A stretch of 46,844 bases of DNA from positions 1-46,844 of the forward strand of contig WGOC01000011.1 of assembly GCA_016124235.1 (NCBI GenBank), in the 5' to 3' direction. How positions within the stretch are numbered: position 1 is the stretch's first letter; every line of letters starts with the position of its first letter. The stretch is from a bacterium. Its GTDB lineage: Bacteria > Verrucomicrobiota > Verrucomicrobiia > Limisphaerales > RI-55. This document shows positions 17,783 to 26,557 of the stretch, piece after piece. The notes under the pieces were generated by a model. It was not told the DNA's origin. It was given only the letters and a program-made list of their open reading frames with translations, and made no database searches. The position numbers and the translations under genes were made by a program.

Positions 17783-18649
17783 ATGAGCCAACGAGCCAAA
17801 GTCCCTGTGTCGGACGATGAATCCGAGCTGACCATTCCCTTCCTGCCGAACCTGATGACGGCAGGCAACTTGTTCTGCGGATTTGTCGCGCTCACGCGGA
17901 TTGTGCAGGCTGATCTTTCGTCCCCTACCTGGATCAATGATATTCAGAGCGCCCTCGGGTTCATTCTGCTGGCGTGCATTTTTGATCTCCTGGATGGCCG
18001 GCTCGCGCGTTGGGGCGGCCACGAAAGCCCGTTTGGCCGGGAATTCGATTCACTGGCAGATATCATTTCGTTCGGAGCGGCCCCGGCGTTTCTCGTGCAT
18101 CGTATTGTGTTGCGGGATGTATTTCTTAACATGCCGGAGCTGGGCTGGTTTATTGCCTCGGTTTATCTCGGCTGCGGCGCGTTCCGGCTCGCGCGATTCA
18201 ACTGCCTTGCGGCGCTGCCGAATAGCACCGCGTCCAAGGAGTTTTTGGGTTTCCCGATTCCGGCGGCCGCCGGGTTGGTTTCGTCCATCACTCTTTTTCT
18301 CCTCTGGTTTGAGGAACGGGATTTTCACGAGGGCAAATGGAAATACCTTTTGCCTGTGTTGATGGTCTTCCTTTCAGTGATGATGGTGAGCAAGGTGCGT
18401 TATCCCTCGTTCAAATCGATCAATCTCAAGACGCGCCGCAATTTCACGAAGACACTGATCGCCGCTCTGGTGGTCGGATTGATCGTGGTCCTGCGAGAAC
18501 GCATTCTGTATTGGATACTGCCGTTGTTCTTCACGAGCTACCTCGTTTACGGCTTCGTCCGACCGCACATTTCGCGGCAAATGATTCACGAAATCGAAGA
18601 CGACGATGACGACGATGAGCCGCTCGAGGAGACGAGCCAGTCCAGCTAA
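17783..18649 (+). CDS. pssA: CDP-diacylglycerol--serine O-phosphatidyltransferase
   Basis: 288 residues from the ATG at 17783. The enzyme makes phosphatidylserine, the precursor of phosphatidylethanolamine, in the inner membrane. The CDP-alcohol phosphotransferase signature is complete: DLLDGRLARWGGHESPFGREFDSLAD (split: D-x2-DG-x2-AR, G-x3-D-x3-D) at about residues 68-93, preceded by LPNLMTAGNLFCGFVAL. Six or so membrane segments follow, and the C-terminus ends in a run of acidic residues (EIEDDDDDDEPLEE). Other in-frame starts lie at 17609 and 17711; the shorter form fits the family best, but no strong ribosome site decides it. The stop codon overlaps the stop of the convergent mlaD-like gene. 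Confidence 0.93.
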   Translation: MSQRAKVPVSDDESELTIPFLPNLMTAGNLFCGFVALTRIVQADLSSPTWINDIQSALGFILLACIFDLLDGRLARWGGHESPFGREFDSLADIISFGAAPAFLVHRIVLRDVFLNMPELGWFIASVYLGCGAFRLARFNCLAALPNSTASKEFLGFPIPAAAGLVSSITLFLLWFEERDFHEGKWKYLLPVLMVFLSVMMVSKVRYPSFKSINLKTRRNFTKTLIAALVVGLIVVLRERILYWILPLFFTSYLVYGFVRPHISRQMIHEIEDDDDDDEPLEETSQSS

Positions 18650-19644
18650 AACAGATGCCCGACGGCCATGCCGATCACGCTGAGCGGTCCTTGATCTTCC
18701 AAGCTGTCGGTGGCTTTTTCCACCTTTTGCAAAGTCAGCTTCAGTGTGCTGAGGAAGTTCTCCTCGTTCACCAATTTGCCGACGGTTCCCTGGCCGCGGT
18801 TAATCTTCTGCATGATCTCCTTCAAATTATCCATGGCCGTGGTCGTGTCGCGATAAAGCGCGTCGTCGGTGAGCAACAGGCCCAGCGTCCCCTTGCCCGC
18901 GTTGAGATTGGTCACCGTGGTCTTCGCGCCGGCCATCACTTCGCGCGCGTCACCGATCAAGCTATCGATCTGATCGGTGGACTTGCCGAGCGTTTCGACC
19001 GTGTGAACGGCATCGTGATAAAGCGTGTCGTCCATCACGAGTAGTCCGAGTGTGCCCTTCCCTTGGGCAATCTGACCGGAGATGACCCGCGCGTTGCCAA
19101 ATATCGCACTGATGTTCGTGCTGTTGTCCCGCATGAAATCGGAAAGCGGTCCCAAAATGTCCTGCAGGCCGGTCGGATTGATCGATTTGGTGACGTCTTC
19201 GATCCCCTTCGCGACGTTGTTCAACCGCGCCATCAACGCGCTCAAGTCCGGCTGTTCCACTGTTTCCACCGTGCCACCGACCGTCGGATCGATCGGCAAA
19301 CCGTCCGGCGATCCAAAATCCATTTCCACGAAATTCTGGCCCATCAACCCGGCAAACTTGATCTTCGCCTTGCTGGTCGTCCGGATCTGTTTGTCGCGCT
19401 CGATCTTCATCGTCACCTGCACCAAATCGTTCGTGAGCGTGATGTCACTCACGCTACCGATGCGCACGCCGGCGAGTTTCACCGGATCGCCCACCTTGAG
19501 GTCCTGCACGGATTTGAACGCGGCGGTCACCGGGTAGCCTTTGCGAAAAAAGCCCGCTCCGCCGATCGTTTCGACCAGCAGAACAGCCGCGCACATGGCG
19601 AGCGCGAAGAAAATGCCGAGACGGGTTTCGAGTGTGTTTTTCAT
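18646..19644 (-). CDS. MlaD/MCE-family lipid transport substrate-binding protein
   Basis: 332 residues. One N-terminal membrane anchor (about 9-27) is followed by an MCE domain at about 35-115 (VTAAFKSVQDLKVGDPVKLAGVRIGSV, abbreviated). The C-terminal part has three related repeats built on GKGTLGLLVMDDTLY, GKGTLGLLLTDDALY and GQGTVGKLVNEENF, alternating with long helices, which suggests a helical barrel extension as in longer MCE proteins. MCE proteins form hexameric rings that pass phospholipids between inner and outer membranes together with an MlaE permease and MlaF ATPase. Both of those genes are immediately upstream in the same operon, five bases away. Its stop codon overlaps that of pssA on the other strand. 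Confidence 0.92.
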   Translation of the reverse strand: MKNTLETRLGIFFALAMCAAVLLVETIGGAGFFRKGYPVTAAFKSVQDLKVGDPVKLAGVRIGSVSDITLTNDLVQVTMKIERDKQIRTTSKAKIKFAGLMGQNFVEMDFGSPDGLPIDPTVGGTVETVEQPDLSALMARLNNVAKGIEDVTKSINPTGLQDILGPLSDFMRDNSTNISAIFGNARVISGQIAQGKGTLGLLVMDDTLYHDAVHTVETLGKSTDQIDSLIGDAREVMAGAKTTVTNLNAGKGTLGLLLTDDALYRDTTTAMDNLKEIMQKINRGQGTVGKLVNEENFLSTLKLTLQKVEKATDSLEDQGPLSVIGMAVGHLF

Positions 19645-19649
19645 GAGAG

Positions 19650-20417
19650 CTAGCGGTTGGTGTTTGTAAGCCGGAAATCAACGCCAAGAAATTTTTTGAT
19701 CAACGGGTGGTTCGAGTTCCGGATTTCTTCCGGCTTTCCCACCTGCAACAGTTCACCGTCGAAAAGAATACCGATCCGATCGGCGATACCCAGTCCGAGG
19801 TCACGATCGTGCGTCACGACGACCGACGTCGCGCCGGTGCGACGGTTCAGCTCGACAATTTCCTCCGCGATCGTGAGCGCGCTCAACGGATCCAGCTCAC
19901 TGGTCGGTTCATCGTAAAGAATCAGATGCGGCTCCATGACCAGCGCCCGGGCGATCGCCACGCGTTTGCGCATGCCGCCGGAAAGTTCGCTGACCGGCCG
20001 GTCCTCCTGGCCTTTGAGCCCAACGATCTCGAGTTTTTCCGCAACGACTTGTTCGATTTCCTCCGCCGGCAGAAGCCGATGCTCCGAGAGGTAAAGCCCG
20101 ACGTTTTGGCCAACGGTCAACGAATTGAGCAACGCTCCTGATTGAAAGACCATCGCCATCCGGCATTCGTCGCGAAGCGCTTCATCATCAATGGATCGGC
20201 CGTTGATCTTCACTTCGCCCAGATCCGGTTTTTCCAGGCCGATCAAATGACGAAGCAAAACGCTTTTGCCACTACCCGACGGCCCCATCAGGACAAACAA
20301 CTCACCGGGCGCGACCGTCAGATCAATGCCCTTCAACACCGGCACGCCAGCAAAGCTTTTGTGCAGCTCGCCAACGGTCAGACCGACGTTCGTATGTTGC
20401 GGCGCGGAAGTGCTCAT
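19650..20417 (-). CDS. MlaF-like ABC transporter ATPase
   Basis: 255 residues. Walker A GPSGSGKS at about 45-52, Q-loop VFQSGALLNSLTV, signature ELSGGMRKRVAIARAL, Walker B LILYDEPTSELDP and the switch His in VVVTHDRDLG are all intact. The GALLNSLTVGQNV segment and ELDPLSALTIAEEI are typical of the MlaF/Ttg2A branch, which powers phospholipid movement via MlaE and an MCE ring. It overlaps the MlaE gene by four bases (ATGA) and is followed by the MCE gene after five bases, so the three form a coupled unit. The direction of lipid movement is not deducible from sequence. Confidence 0.95.
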   Translation of the reverse strand: MSTSAPQHTNVGLTVGELHKSFAGVPVLKGIDLTVAPGELFVLMGPSGSGKSVLLRHLIGLEKPDLGEVKINGRSIDDEALRDECRMAMVFQSGALLNSLTVGQNVGLYLSEHRLLPAEEIEQVVAEKLEIVGLKGQEDRPVSELSGGMRKRVAIARALVMEPHLILYDEPTSELDPLSALTIAEEIVELNRRTGATSVVVTHDRDLGLGIADRIGILFDGELLQVGKPEEIRNSNHPLIKKFLGVDFRLTNTNR

Positions 20418-21166
20418 GGCTTGTTATCCATAAACAGCAGAAGCCGGGTGAGGAAGTAGTCCAGGATCAGGATCGATACGATCGCGTTGACCACCGACTT
20501 GGTGACCGACCGACCGATGCCCCGCGGACCGCCGATGGTTTCAAAGCCCTGCTGACAGGCCACCAGCCCGATGATCACGGCAAAGCAGAAACTCTTGATC
20601 AAGCCGTTCAACACGTCCTTGAGATCAACCATTTCGCTGAGGTTGTTGAAATACGCTTCAAAGGTGATCGAGATTGAATGGTTGTAAACAGACACCAAAC
20701 CGCCACCCATCCAACCGACGAGCACGGAAAAAACAACCAGCGTCGGCAACGCGATGCTGATGGCGATCAGCCGGGGAAGCACGAGATACGTGACCGGATT
20801 GATGTTCATCGTGCGCAGCGCATCGATCTCCTGATAAACGCGCATGGAGCCGATTTCCGCGGTCATCGCCGATCCGATGCGGCCGGCGATCAGCACGGAC
20901 ATCATCACCGGGGCGAGTTCCTTGCACATGGACAAACCAACCAGACCGCCGATGGCATTCGAGAGACCTCGCTCGACGAGAACCGGGCCGGTCTGCAACG
21001 CGATCACGCCGCCGATAAAGATCGAAAGGATGCACGCCATAAGCAGGCTCGCATTGCCAATTTCATAAAGCTGTTCGTACACCTTCTGTCGCTCCCGCCA
21101 GGCGCGCGGCAGAGCCCGGAGAAACTCCGTGAAGAGAAGGATGATTTCGCCAATGGTGTTGAACAT
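20414..21166 (-). CDS. MlaE-like ABC transporter permease
   Basis: 250 residues with about five membrane segments. Family markers are FIGGVIALQTGPVLVERG, LAPVMMSVLIAGRIGSAMTAEIG (shortened) and MRVYQEIDALRTMNINPVTYLVLPR, the core of the MlaE permease family, and KSFCFAVIIGLVACQQGF near the C-terminus. With the adjacent MlaF-like ATPase and MCE protein it forms a phospholipid transporter of the inner membrane. The final four bases are shared with the start of the ATPase gene. A protein of unknown function is encoded 17 bases upstream on the same strand and is probably part of the operon. No MlaA, MlaB or MlaC gene is present here. Confidence 0.95.
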   Translation of the reverse strand: MFNTIGEIILLFTEFLRALPRAWRERQKVYEQLYEIGNASLLMACILSIFIGGVIALQTGPVLVERGLSNAIGGLVGLSMCKELAPVMMSVLIAGRIGSAMTAEIGSMRVYQEIDALRTMNINPVTYLVLPRLIAISIALPTLVVFSVLVGWMGGGLVSVYNHSISITFEAYFNNLSEMVDLKDVLNGLIKSFCFAVIIGLVACQQGFETIGGPRGIGRSVTKSVVNAIVSILILDYFLTRLLLFMDNKP

Positions 21167-21183
21167 TGTATCGCGGGGGCCAT

Positions 21184-22719
21184 TTATGGCGCCGAATGCC
21201 CGGCAGGCTCAAGTGCGACGTTGGTGGGTTCACCGCCGCCGAACTTGATCTTGGGTAGATAAAACAACTGGAGAGATCGCCGCTCGGGACGCTTTTCCCA
21301 ACGGAACAACCCAAACAGAAACGATGACTTGCGAGTCTCCGATGAAGTGTCGCGCCGGTAGAGATTCCACAAAAATGACTGACTGGTCCGGCCGGCGCTG
21401 GGATTCGATTCTGAACGCCAAATCGACCACAATGGCGAAAGGCAACGCCGCAGCGAATCGCTCGTGGGCAGGGTTGGCTCCAGCGGCGCCAGAATCTGGA
21501 GCGAGCTGTTGCCGTTGAAATCCTTGGTGTAAAAGTAGAACGGCGTGAATCCGCGGCGCTCGGATTTTTTGCCGGTATCCGTGTTTTCCTCGTCCAGCGA
21601 ATCGTAAAGGAAATATAGAATTCGCCAGCGAAAACGGTACAGGTTTTCCGAGTTCAATTCCTTGCTGCGATACAGTGGCCCGAGGACAAATCGCGTTGCG
21701 AGCGTCTTACTGTGTGCCTGTCCGTAAAGTGGCCAGAAACGTCCGCCGGTTTTCCCCGGTCCCTTGGCAACCATCACGAACGGATACGGGAAATCCCATT
21801 CGCGATAGCCGGCACCGCGATCATCCGTCCACGAAAAGAACGGCCAGAGCAGTGTGGTCACGTCGCGGGCCTGTGACCGCTCGAGATAGTAAAACGGCAA
21901 CACGGTCTGCTGCTTTTCCTCCTCGGGCTTGCCAATCCCAGTGTGCGAATTCATCACGAAGGGCCAGAGGTAAAAGCTCTTTCGGTGCGGACCAATTTCT
22001 TCGACTTCACCGACGACATTCGTTTTGTAGGTGAGCCCCTTGTGTTCCCGGCCGATCAAGGGCCAGAACTGCCATCCGGAAAGATTGTCGCCGTGCCGGA
22101 CGTCGAAAAACGGCGCCACAAAATTGTCGGTGACCACGTCACGTTTCCGCGTCTGGACGTACAACGGAAACATCACCCAGTGAATTTCATCACGGAACAA
22201 ACGGTTACGTAGCGTGCCATAGAACGGCATTACGGCGGTGTAGTTGCGCTCCGGGTTGTCCGAGCGGTTTTGAAAATAAAGCGGGAAAATCGTGAAATGC
22301 CGGTCGCCCTCCTCATCCAAAGAAAGAGACGAACTGGTGTTGAACATTTCCAGCAGGGAAAACTTGGACTCCGGTCCCATGCGATCGTAAGTGGCCGCCT
22401 TCCACAAGAAATCCCAGGAAAGTTTGTCCGCCTTTTTGTCATAGCGACGCGCGACGAACGGCGGAACCGCCCATTGTTCGCAGTTTTCCGCATCTTCTCG
22501 ATAATAGAACGGACCGGCGGCTTCGGTCTTGGTTCCGATGTCGAGCGTCAGCGGAAACTTGTGGAGCAGCGGACCATATTCCGGCTCGCCGGCGTTCGCA
22601 CGAGCTCCCCAAAAAAAGACTACCACGCCTGCTAACAGCCACAGGGTCAACGGCTTTTTCGATGACAAATCGGAATAGATAACGGGCGCCGATAGTAGGA
22701 GCAGACCCGCAACGGTCAA
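21184..22719 (-). CDS. Exported protein with FPLY/WPL repeats, unknown, first gene of the mla-like operon
   Basis: Up to 511 residues. A hydrophobic segment near residues 22-42 (LTLWLLAGVVVFFWGARANA) looks like a signal peptide. The rest is rich in aromatic residues and contains repeating short strands of the form (F/W)P(L/F)(Y/F): FTIFPLYFQN, TAVMPFYGT, WVMFPLYVQT, FVAPFFDV, QFWPLIGRE, FYLWPFVMN, TLLWPFFSW, RFWPLYGQA, RGFTPFYFYT. At least nine copies are spaced by 20-40 residues, which suggests a beta-solenoid or outer-membrane beta-barrel. No ATG starts the frame; the far end is a TTG at 22719 and the true start may be further in. Its position 17 bases before MlaE suggests an envelope or lipid-trafficking role, but I know no function for it. 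Confidence 0.75.
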   Translation of the reverse strand: MTVAGLLLLSAPVIYSDLSSKKPLTLWLLAGVVVFFWGARANAGEPEYGPLLHKFPLTLDIGTKTEAAGPFYYREDAENCEQWAVPPFVARRYDKKADKLSWDFLWKAATYDRMGPESKFSLLEMFNTSSSLSLDEEGDRHFTIFPLYFQNRSDNPERNYTAVMPFYGTLRNRLFRDEIHWVMFPLYVQTRKRDVVTDNFVAPFFDVRHGDNLSGWQFWPLIGREHKGLTYKTNVVGEVEEIGPHRKSFYLWPFVMNSHTGIGKPEEEKQQTVLPFYYLERSQARDVTTLLWPFFSWTDDRGAGYREWDFPYPFVMVAKGPGKTGGRFWPLYGQAHSKTLATRFVLGPLYRSKELNSENLYRFRWRILYFLYDSLDEENTDTGKKSERRGFTPFYFYTKDFNGNSSLQILAPLEPTLPTSDSLRRCLSPLWSIWRSESNPSAGRTSQSFLWNLYRRDTSSETRKSSFLFGLFRWEKRPERRSLQLFYLPKIKFGGGEPTNVALEPAGHSAP

Positions 22720-22825
22720 GGCCGTCCGCGCACACTTTCGTCTCGACCACGCACAGCGCTACGCAGAGCCTGTAACGATACCGTAGGATGCGAATTGGCA
22801 AAACAAGTCGTCCTGGACATCCGGG

Positions 22826-22853
22826 TTGACAAACGGCGCGTCGTTTTTATCCT
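22826..22853 (+). promoter_or_regulatory. Sigma-70-type promoter on the plus strand
   Basis: A perfect TTGACA at 22826-22831, a 16-base spacer, and TATCCT at 22848-22853 (four of six matches to the -10 consensus). It points into a 60-base stretch with no gene on the plus strand that ends in a terminator, so it is the likely promoter of a small RNA. Transcription would begin near 22860. Confidence 0.5.
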
Positions 22854-22859
22854 AGCCTT

Positions 22860-22927
22860 GCTTAAGAGGTTTTTACCTCGGTTCCTCCCAACCCAGTGCC
22901 GGCGAACCGTCGTCACTGGGTTTTTTC
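22860..22927 (+). ncRNA. Candidate small RNA of about 68 bases with its own promoter and terminator
   Basis: Downstream of the promoter at 22826-22853 the plus strand has: a small hairpin GAGGT-TTTT-ACCTC (22866-22879), a C-rich single-stranded stretch GGTTCCTCCC (22880-22889), and a terminator hairpin. The terminator pairs AACCCAGTG (22890-22898) with CACTGGGTT (22914-22922), has an inner CGG-CGAA-CCG stem, and ends in TTTTTT. No plus-strand protein gene lies within 4 kb upstream. The CCTCCC stretch is complementary to Shine-Dalgarno sequences, a feature of known small RNAs that block translation. The last 15 bases are antisense to the end of the HpnN-like gene. This is inferred from sequence alone. 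Confidence 0.45.
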
Positions 22928-25624
22928 TTCGGTACGGCCGGTTTTGAAAAGCATGGCCAACAAAGCCGGTAACACCGTCAACGCACTAAACATGCAGGTG
23001 GCCACTCCGATCGACATCACCAATCCCAGACTCTGGATGCCCTGGTGTTTGCCCAGCGCCAGACTCGCAAAACCCGCGATCGTCGTGAGCCCGGAGACGA
23101 TCACCGCTTTGCCCGTACTCTTGGTGACCAGCGAAGGCGTTCCTTCTTCCACAAATCGATTCAGCAGGTGAATGCCGTTCGTCACTCCGATTCCGACGAC
23201 CAACGGCAGCGTCATGATGTTGGCCGGATTCAGCGGCAAATCAATCGCCCCCATCAGACCTGCGGTCCAAATCGTGCCCAACGCAACCGGCAGAAGAGAA
23301 AAGATCACCAAAGTCGGCCTTCGGAAATGAACGGCCACCAGCAGTGATATTGCGATCAACGCATAAATCGCCGCCTCGACATAGCTTCGCACGAGCAGTG
23401 AGGTGTATTCCCATTGCTCAACCGGGGAGCCGGTCACTTTTCTCGTGACCGTTCGCAACTCGTTGACAAACTCACCTTGATTCGTGCGATCCCACACATC
23501 CTTCTTGGGATAAATCTGTAGCAGCCATTTTCCGGTCACACCGATGAATCGTTTGCGCAGACTGCGCGGCAGATCCTGCACTCGCAACGGACCGCTCGTG
23601 TCCTGGCGGCGAATGGCCGCAAACGTGTCACGAATGTCGTCGAATAAACGGGTCTGGAATTGCGCGAGCTTTTCCGCCGGCCGAGGCGTGTCCTCGTCGT
23701 TCATTCGACGGGTCAACGTCAGCGCCGACTGGCGAACATTTTGCAACTCCGTTTTCAACGCCGGATCATCGTCGCCGACCGCTTCAGCCGCCAGGCCCAT
23801 GTATCCGCCCAGGGAATACAACGCCACGCTCAATTGATCGATGTCCACGTCGTTCGTGTCTGGCTTTGCAAATCGGATGTTGGCGATCTCATCCTTCACT
23901 TGTTCGACGAGTTTGAGCTTCGCGCTTTGATCTTCCGTGAGGTAATCGCTCATTTCATCGATACCGCCAAAGCTGACGGAATTGACGCTCGGCAACTTTT
24001 TGAATTCCGCACTCAACGCCATCGCCTGATCCAGACTGTCTGCCTGAACCGCGGCGTAGAGCACGGATCGCGAATCCGAATCGATCAACTTCCGTGACAA
24101 CGCCACGGCGGGTAGATCGCGGCTTTGCATGTTCAGCAGATTGTAATCGAAATAAACCTTCGGCATCTGCCAGATGGCCAAAGCGGTGACCACCACGCCG
24201 ATCCCAACCGTCAATCCGGGGTGATTCAGGCACAACCCTTCAAAGCGGCTGGTCCAGCCCTGCTTATTGGCCTTGAAATGATCGAGCACGTTCTGGCGGC
24301 CACGCAGCAACATGGCCGGCAACATCGTCATCATCGGCACCAGGCAAACCAGCATGCCACCGCCGCAGATGATCCCCATTTCACGAATGCCCTTGAATTC
24401 GGTGACCGCCATCGCAAAGAACGCACCGGCCGTCGTGAATGCCCCGGAAAAGATCCCCTGCCCCGTGTGAACCATCGCCAGACGCATCGCTTCGTGTTCG
24501 TCCAGTCCACGACGTAATTCCTCCTCGTAGCGCGTGATCAGATGCACCCCAAAGTCAATCGCGAGACCAATCAGGATCGGCACGAACGTGATCGTCAAAA
24601 TGTTGAGATGCCCGACCGAGAGCGTGGTGTAGCCCATCGTGAAACCCAGTCCGATCAACAGGCAAAACACGGCTTTGATCGGACGCCCGGTTTCTCGATA
24701 GCCAAACACAAAGATCAATCCACACAGGATGAACGCAACAACGGATGCGAGCGTGGAATCGCGCTGGGACTGGTGCATCTCGTCGTACTCGAGCACGTTT
24801 TCCCCCGTCAGCCCGATGGTCATGCCGGGCACTTCCAGCTTGGTTTCCGCGATCAATGCGCGCAGCCGTTCGATGGCATCATTGACGACGTCACCGTTGC
24901 GGGCTCGAACGGTCACCAGGTACATGTTGCCGTCGGCAAAGGTGATGTACATCTGGCTTTCCGCTTCCTTGCCACCGCCAAACAAGGCAGCCAATCCGGG
25001 CGAAGGCGGGACGCCGGGCCGACCGAGGCTGTCCGTGGCTTGATCGAGAATATTCCGAATCGCGGGCAAGGCACTGACGAGTTCATCGTTCTTCGCGCTC
25101 GCGCTTCGGTCAGCGGTACGAATCTGCCGGTTCAGCAGATTGATGAACGACACCAGGTTTGTGGCTTCGGTGAAATTGTTTAAGAACGGCCGGTAATTCT
25201 TGAGCTGGTCACGCAGATCGTTCAGATCCTTTTCCGGCAGGAACAACAGCGCCTTGTCACCGAGCATCTTCAGGTCACCCTTGTAAAACACGTCGGTGAA
25301 GAGATTCGTCTCCGCCTCGAGCCGGCTGCCGAGTCGCTCGACAAACTGCCGGTTGCGTTCGCGGCTTTCACTTTCCACGACGACCACCAGTTCCTCCTGC
25401 AGCGGGAACTCCTTCACCAGCTCCAGGTAATTGCGGTGATCCTCGTCATTGGCGCTGACGAGATCGTTCCGGTCCATTTTGAATTGGAGCTGAAACACGG
25501 TGAAGAAGACCGCCACCACGAAGAGCACCAGCTGCGGCACCACCCACCAACGCGGGTGCGCCATCACGGACGAGGCCAGCCACGAAAGCAGGCGACCCGA
25601 CCAGCTCGTAGGAGCGTTGCTCAT
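22913..25624 (-). CDS. RND/MMPL-superfamily lipid exporter, HpnN-like
   Basis: 903 residues, with two halves that each have a membrane anchor helix, a large periplasmic domain and a bundle of about five membrane helices (for example VVAFILCGLIFVFGY, VPILIGLAIDFGVHLITRYEEE shortened, and the second half LPLVVGIGVTNGIHLLNRF). The conserved Asp of the first half in LAIDFGVH is present; the matching site in the second half has Thr-Asn (GVTNGIH), so only one half may carry the proton relay. The N-terminal domain (KMDRNDLVSANDEDHRNYLEL) resembles HpnN, which moves hopanoids to the outer membrane. No hopanoid biosynthesis gene is in the window, so the cargo is uncertain. The gene follows yebC by 34 bases on the same strand. 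Confidence 0.88.
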   Translation of the reverse strand: MSNAPTSWSGRLLSWLASSVMAHPRWWVVPQLVLFVVAVFFTVFQLQFKMDRNDLVSANDEDHRNYLELVKEFPLQEELVVVVESESRERNRQFVERLGSRLEAETNLFTDVFYKGDLKMLGDKALLFLPEKDLNDLRDQLKNYRPFLNNFTEATNLVSFINLLNRQIRTADRSASAKNDELVSALPAIRNILDQATDSLGRPGVPPSPGLAALFGGGKEAESQMYITFADGNMYLVTVRARNGDVVNDAIERLRALIAETKLEVPGMTIGLTGENVLEYDEMHQSQRDSTLASVVAFILCGLIFVFGYRETGRPIKAVFCLLIGLGFTMGYTTLSVGHLNILTITFVPILIGLAIDFGVHLITRYEEELRRGLDEHEAMRLAMVHTGQGIFSGAFTTAGAFFAMAVTEFKGIREMGIICGGGMLVCLVPMMTMLPAMLLRGRQNVLDHFKANKQGWTSRFEGLCLNHPGLTVGIGVVVTALAIWQMPKVYFDYNLLNMQSRDLPAVALSRKLIDSDSRSVLYAAVQADSLDQAMALSAEFKKLPSVNSVSFGGIDEMSDYLTEDQSAKLKLVEQVKDEIANIRFAKPDTNDVDIDQLSVALYSLGGYMGLAAEAVGDDDPALKTELQNVRQSALTLTRRMNDEDTPRPAEKLAQFQTRLFDDIRDTFAAIRRQDTSGPLRVQDLPRSLRKRFIGVTGKWLLQIYPKKDVWDRTNQGEFVNELRTVTRKVTGSPVEQWEYTSLLVRSYVEAAIYALIAISLLVAVHFRRPTLVIFSLLPVALGTIWTAGLMGAIDLPLNPANIMTLPLVVGIGVTNGIHLLNRFVEEGTPSLVTKSTGKAVIVSGLTTIAGFASLALGKHQGIQSLGLVMSIGVATCMFSALTVLPALLAMLFKTGRTEEKTQ

Positions 25625-25658
25625 GCGTTGCGGGTGATTTCCGTTACGGTCGCGATTT

Positions 25659-26393
25659 TCAAACTTCCTCCGGCAAGTCGGCGTTGTGGTAGACGGACTT
25701 CACGTCGTCGTGATCGTCGAACAGTTCCAGCATTTCGTTCACGGCTTTCACAGTCGGCGCGTCGCTTACCGGCACGGACGTAAGTGGCAGTTGAGTTACT
25801 TCGGCAATTTCACAGGCGATCTGTTTTTGATCGAGCCGCTGGTGAACCGCTTCAAACGCCGCCGGATCGGTGAGAATCTCAAAGCCATTCTCGTCGGCCT
25901 TGAAATCCTCGGCGCCAGCCTCGATGGCGAGTTCCATCAAAGCCTCTTCACCGGCCTTGTCGCGCGCCACGATGATCTGACCTTTGCGTTGGAACAAACG
26001 TGATACCGCTCCCGGCGTCGCGATGTTGCCGCCGTGTTTGGTGACGATGTGGCGGACGTCAGCCGCGGTGCGATTGCGATTGTCCGTGCTGACTTCGACC
26101 ATCATCGCCACGCCGCCCGGCGCATAGATCTCGTAAGTGAGTTGATCAAAAGTGGACCCTTCACCGCCGCCCGTCGCCCTGGCGATCGCGCGATCAATGT
26201 TGTCGGCTGGCATGCTGGCCGCCTTGCACTTGACGATGACCATTCGTAGGCGGGCATTCATGGCCGGATCGCCACCCCCTTCCTTCGCCGCGACAATCAA
26301 CTCACGGGCGAGCTTGGAAAAGATCTTGCCGCGTTTTGCGTCGGCCGCGCCCTTCTGGCGTTTGATCTGCGTCCATCGATTATGTCCTGCCAT
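25659..26393 (-). CDS. yebC: YebC/PmpR/TACO1-family protein
   Basis: 244 residues, the usual length. The conserved opening MAGHNRWTQIKRQKGAADAK, then GKIFSKLARELIVAAKEGG and NARLRMVIVKCKAASMPADNI, is characteristic, as are YEIYAPGGVAMMVEVSTDN and MLELFDDHDDVKSVYHNADLP. YebC proteins were long annotated as DNA-binding regulators; work in several bacteria and mitochondria points to a role in helping ribosomes translate proline-rich or otherwise difficult stretches. In many genomes it sits next to ruvC; here it precedes the HpnN-like exporter and is divergent from sufE, with about 160 bases between the starts. Confidence 0.97.
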   Translation of the reverse strand: MAGHNRWTQIKRQKGAADAKRGKIFSKLARELIVAAKEGGGDPAMNARLRMVIVKCKAASMPADNIDRAIARATGGGEGSTFDQLTYEIYAPGGVAMMVEVSTDNRNRTAADVRHIVTKHGGNIATPGAVSRLFQRKGQIIVARDKAGEEALMELAIEAGAEDFKADENGFEILTDPAAFEAVHQRLDQKQIACEIAEVTQLPLTSVPVSDAPTVKAVNEMLELFDDHDDVKSVYHNADLPEEV

Positions 26394-26557
26394 GCTTCAA
26401 AATGCGTCGAATTACAAATTACCGGTTGGTTCGGCTGATACCAGCACAAGGCGCCGCACAGGAGCAATCCTTTGTAAGCGGCGCAAAACGTCCGGTGGTC
26501 AAAATTGCGTTGTCCGGCGGCGCTTGGAGTCGTATCACGTGCCGGCCGTTCAAAGTC

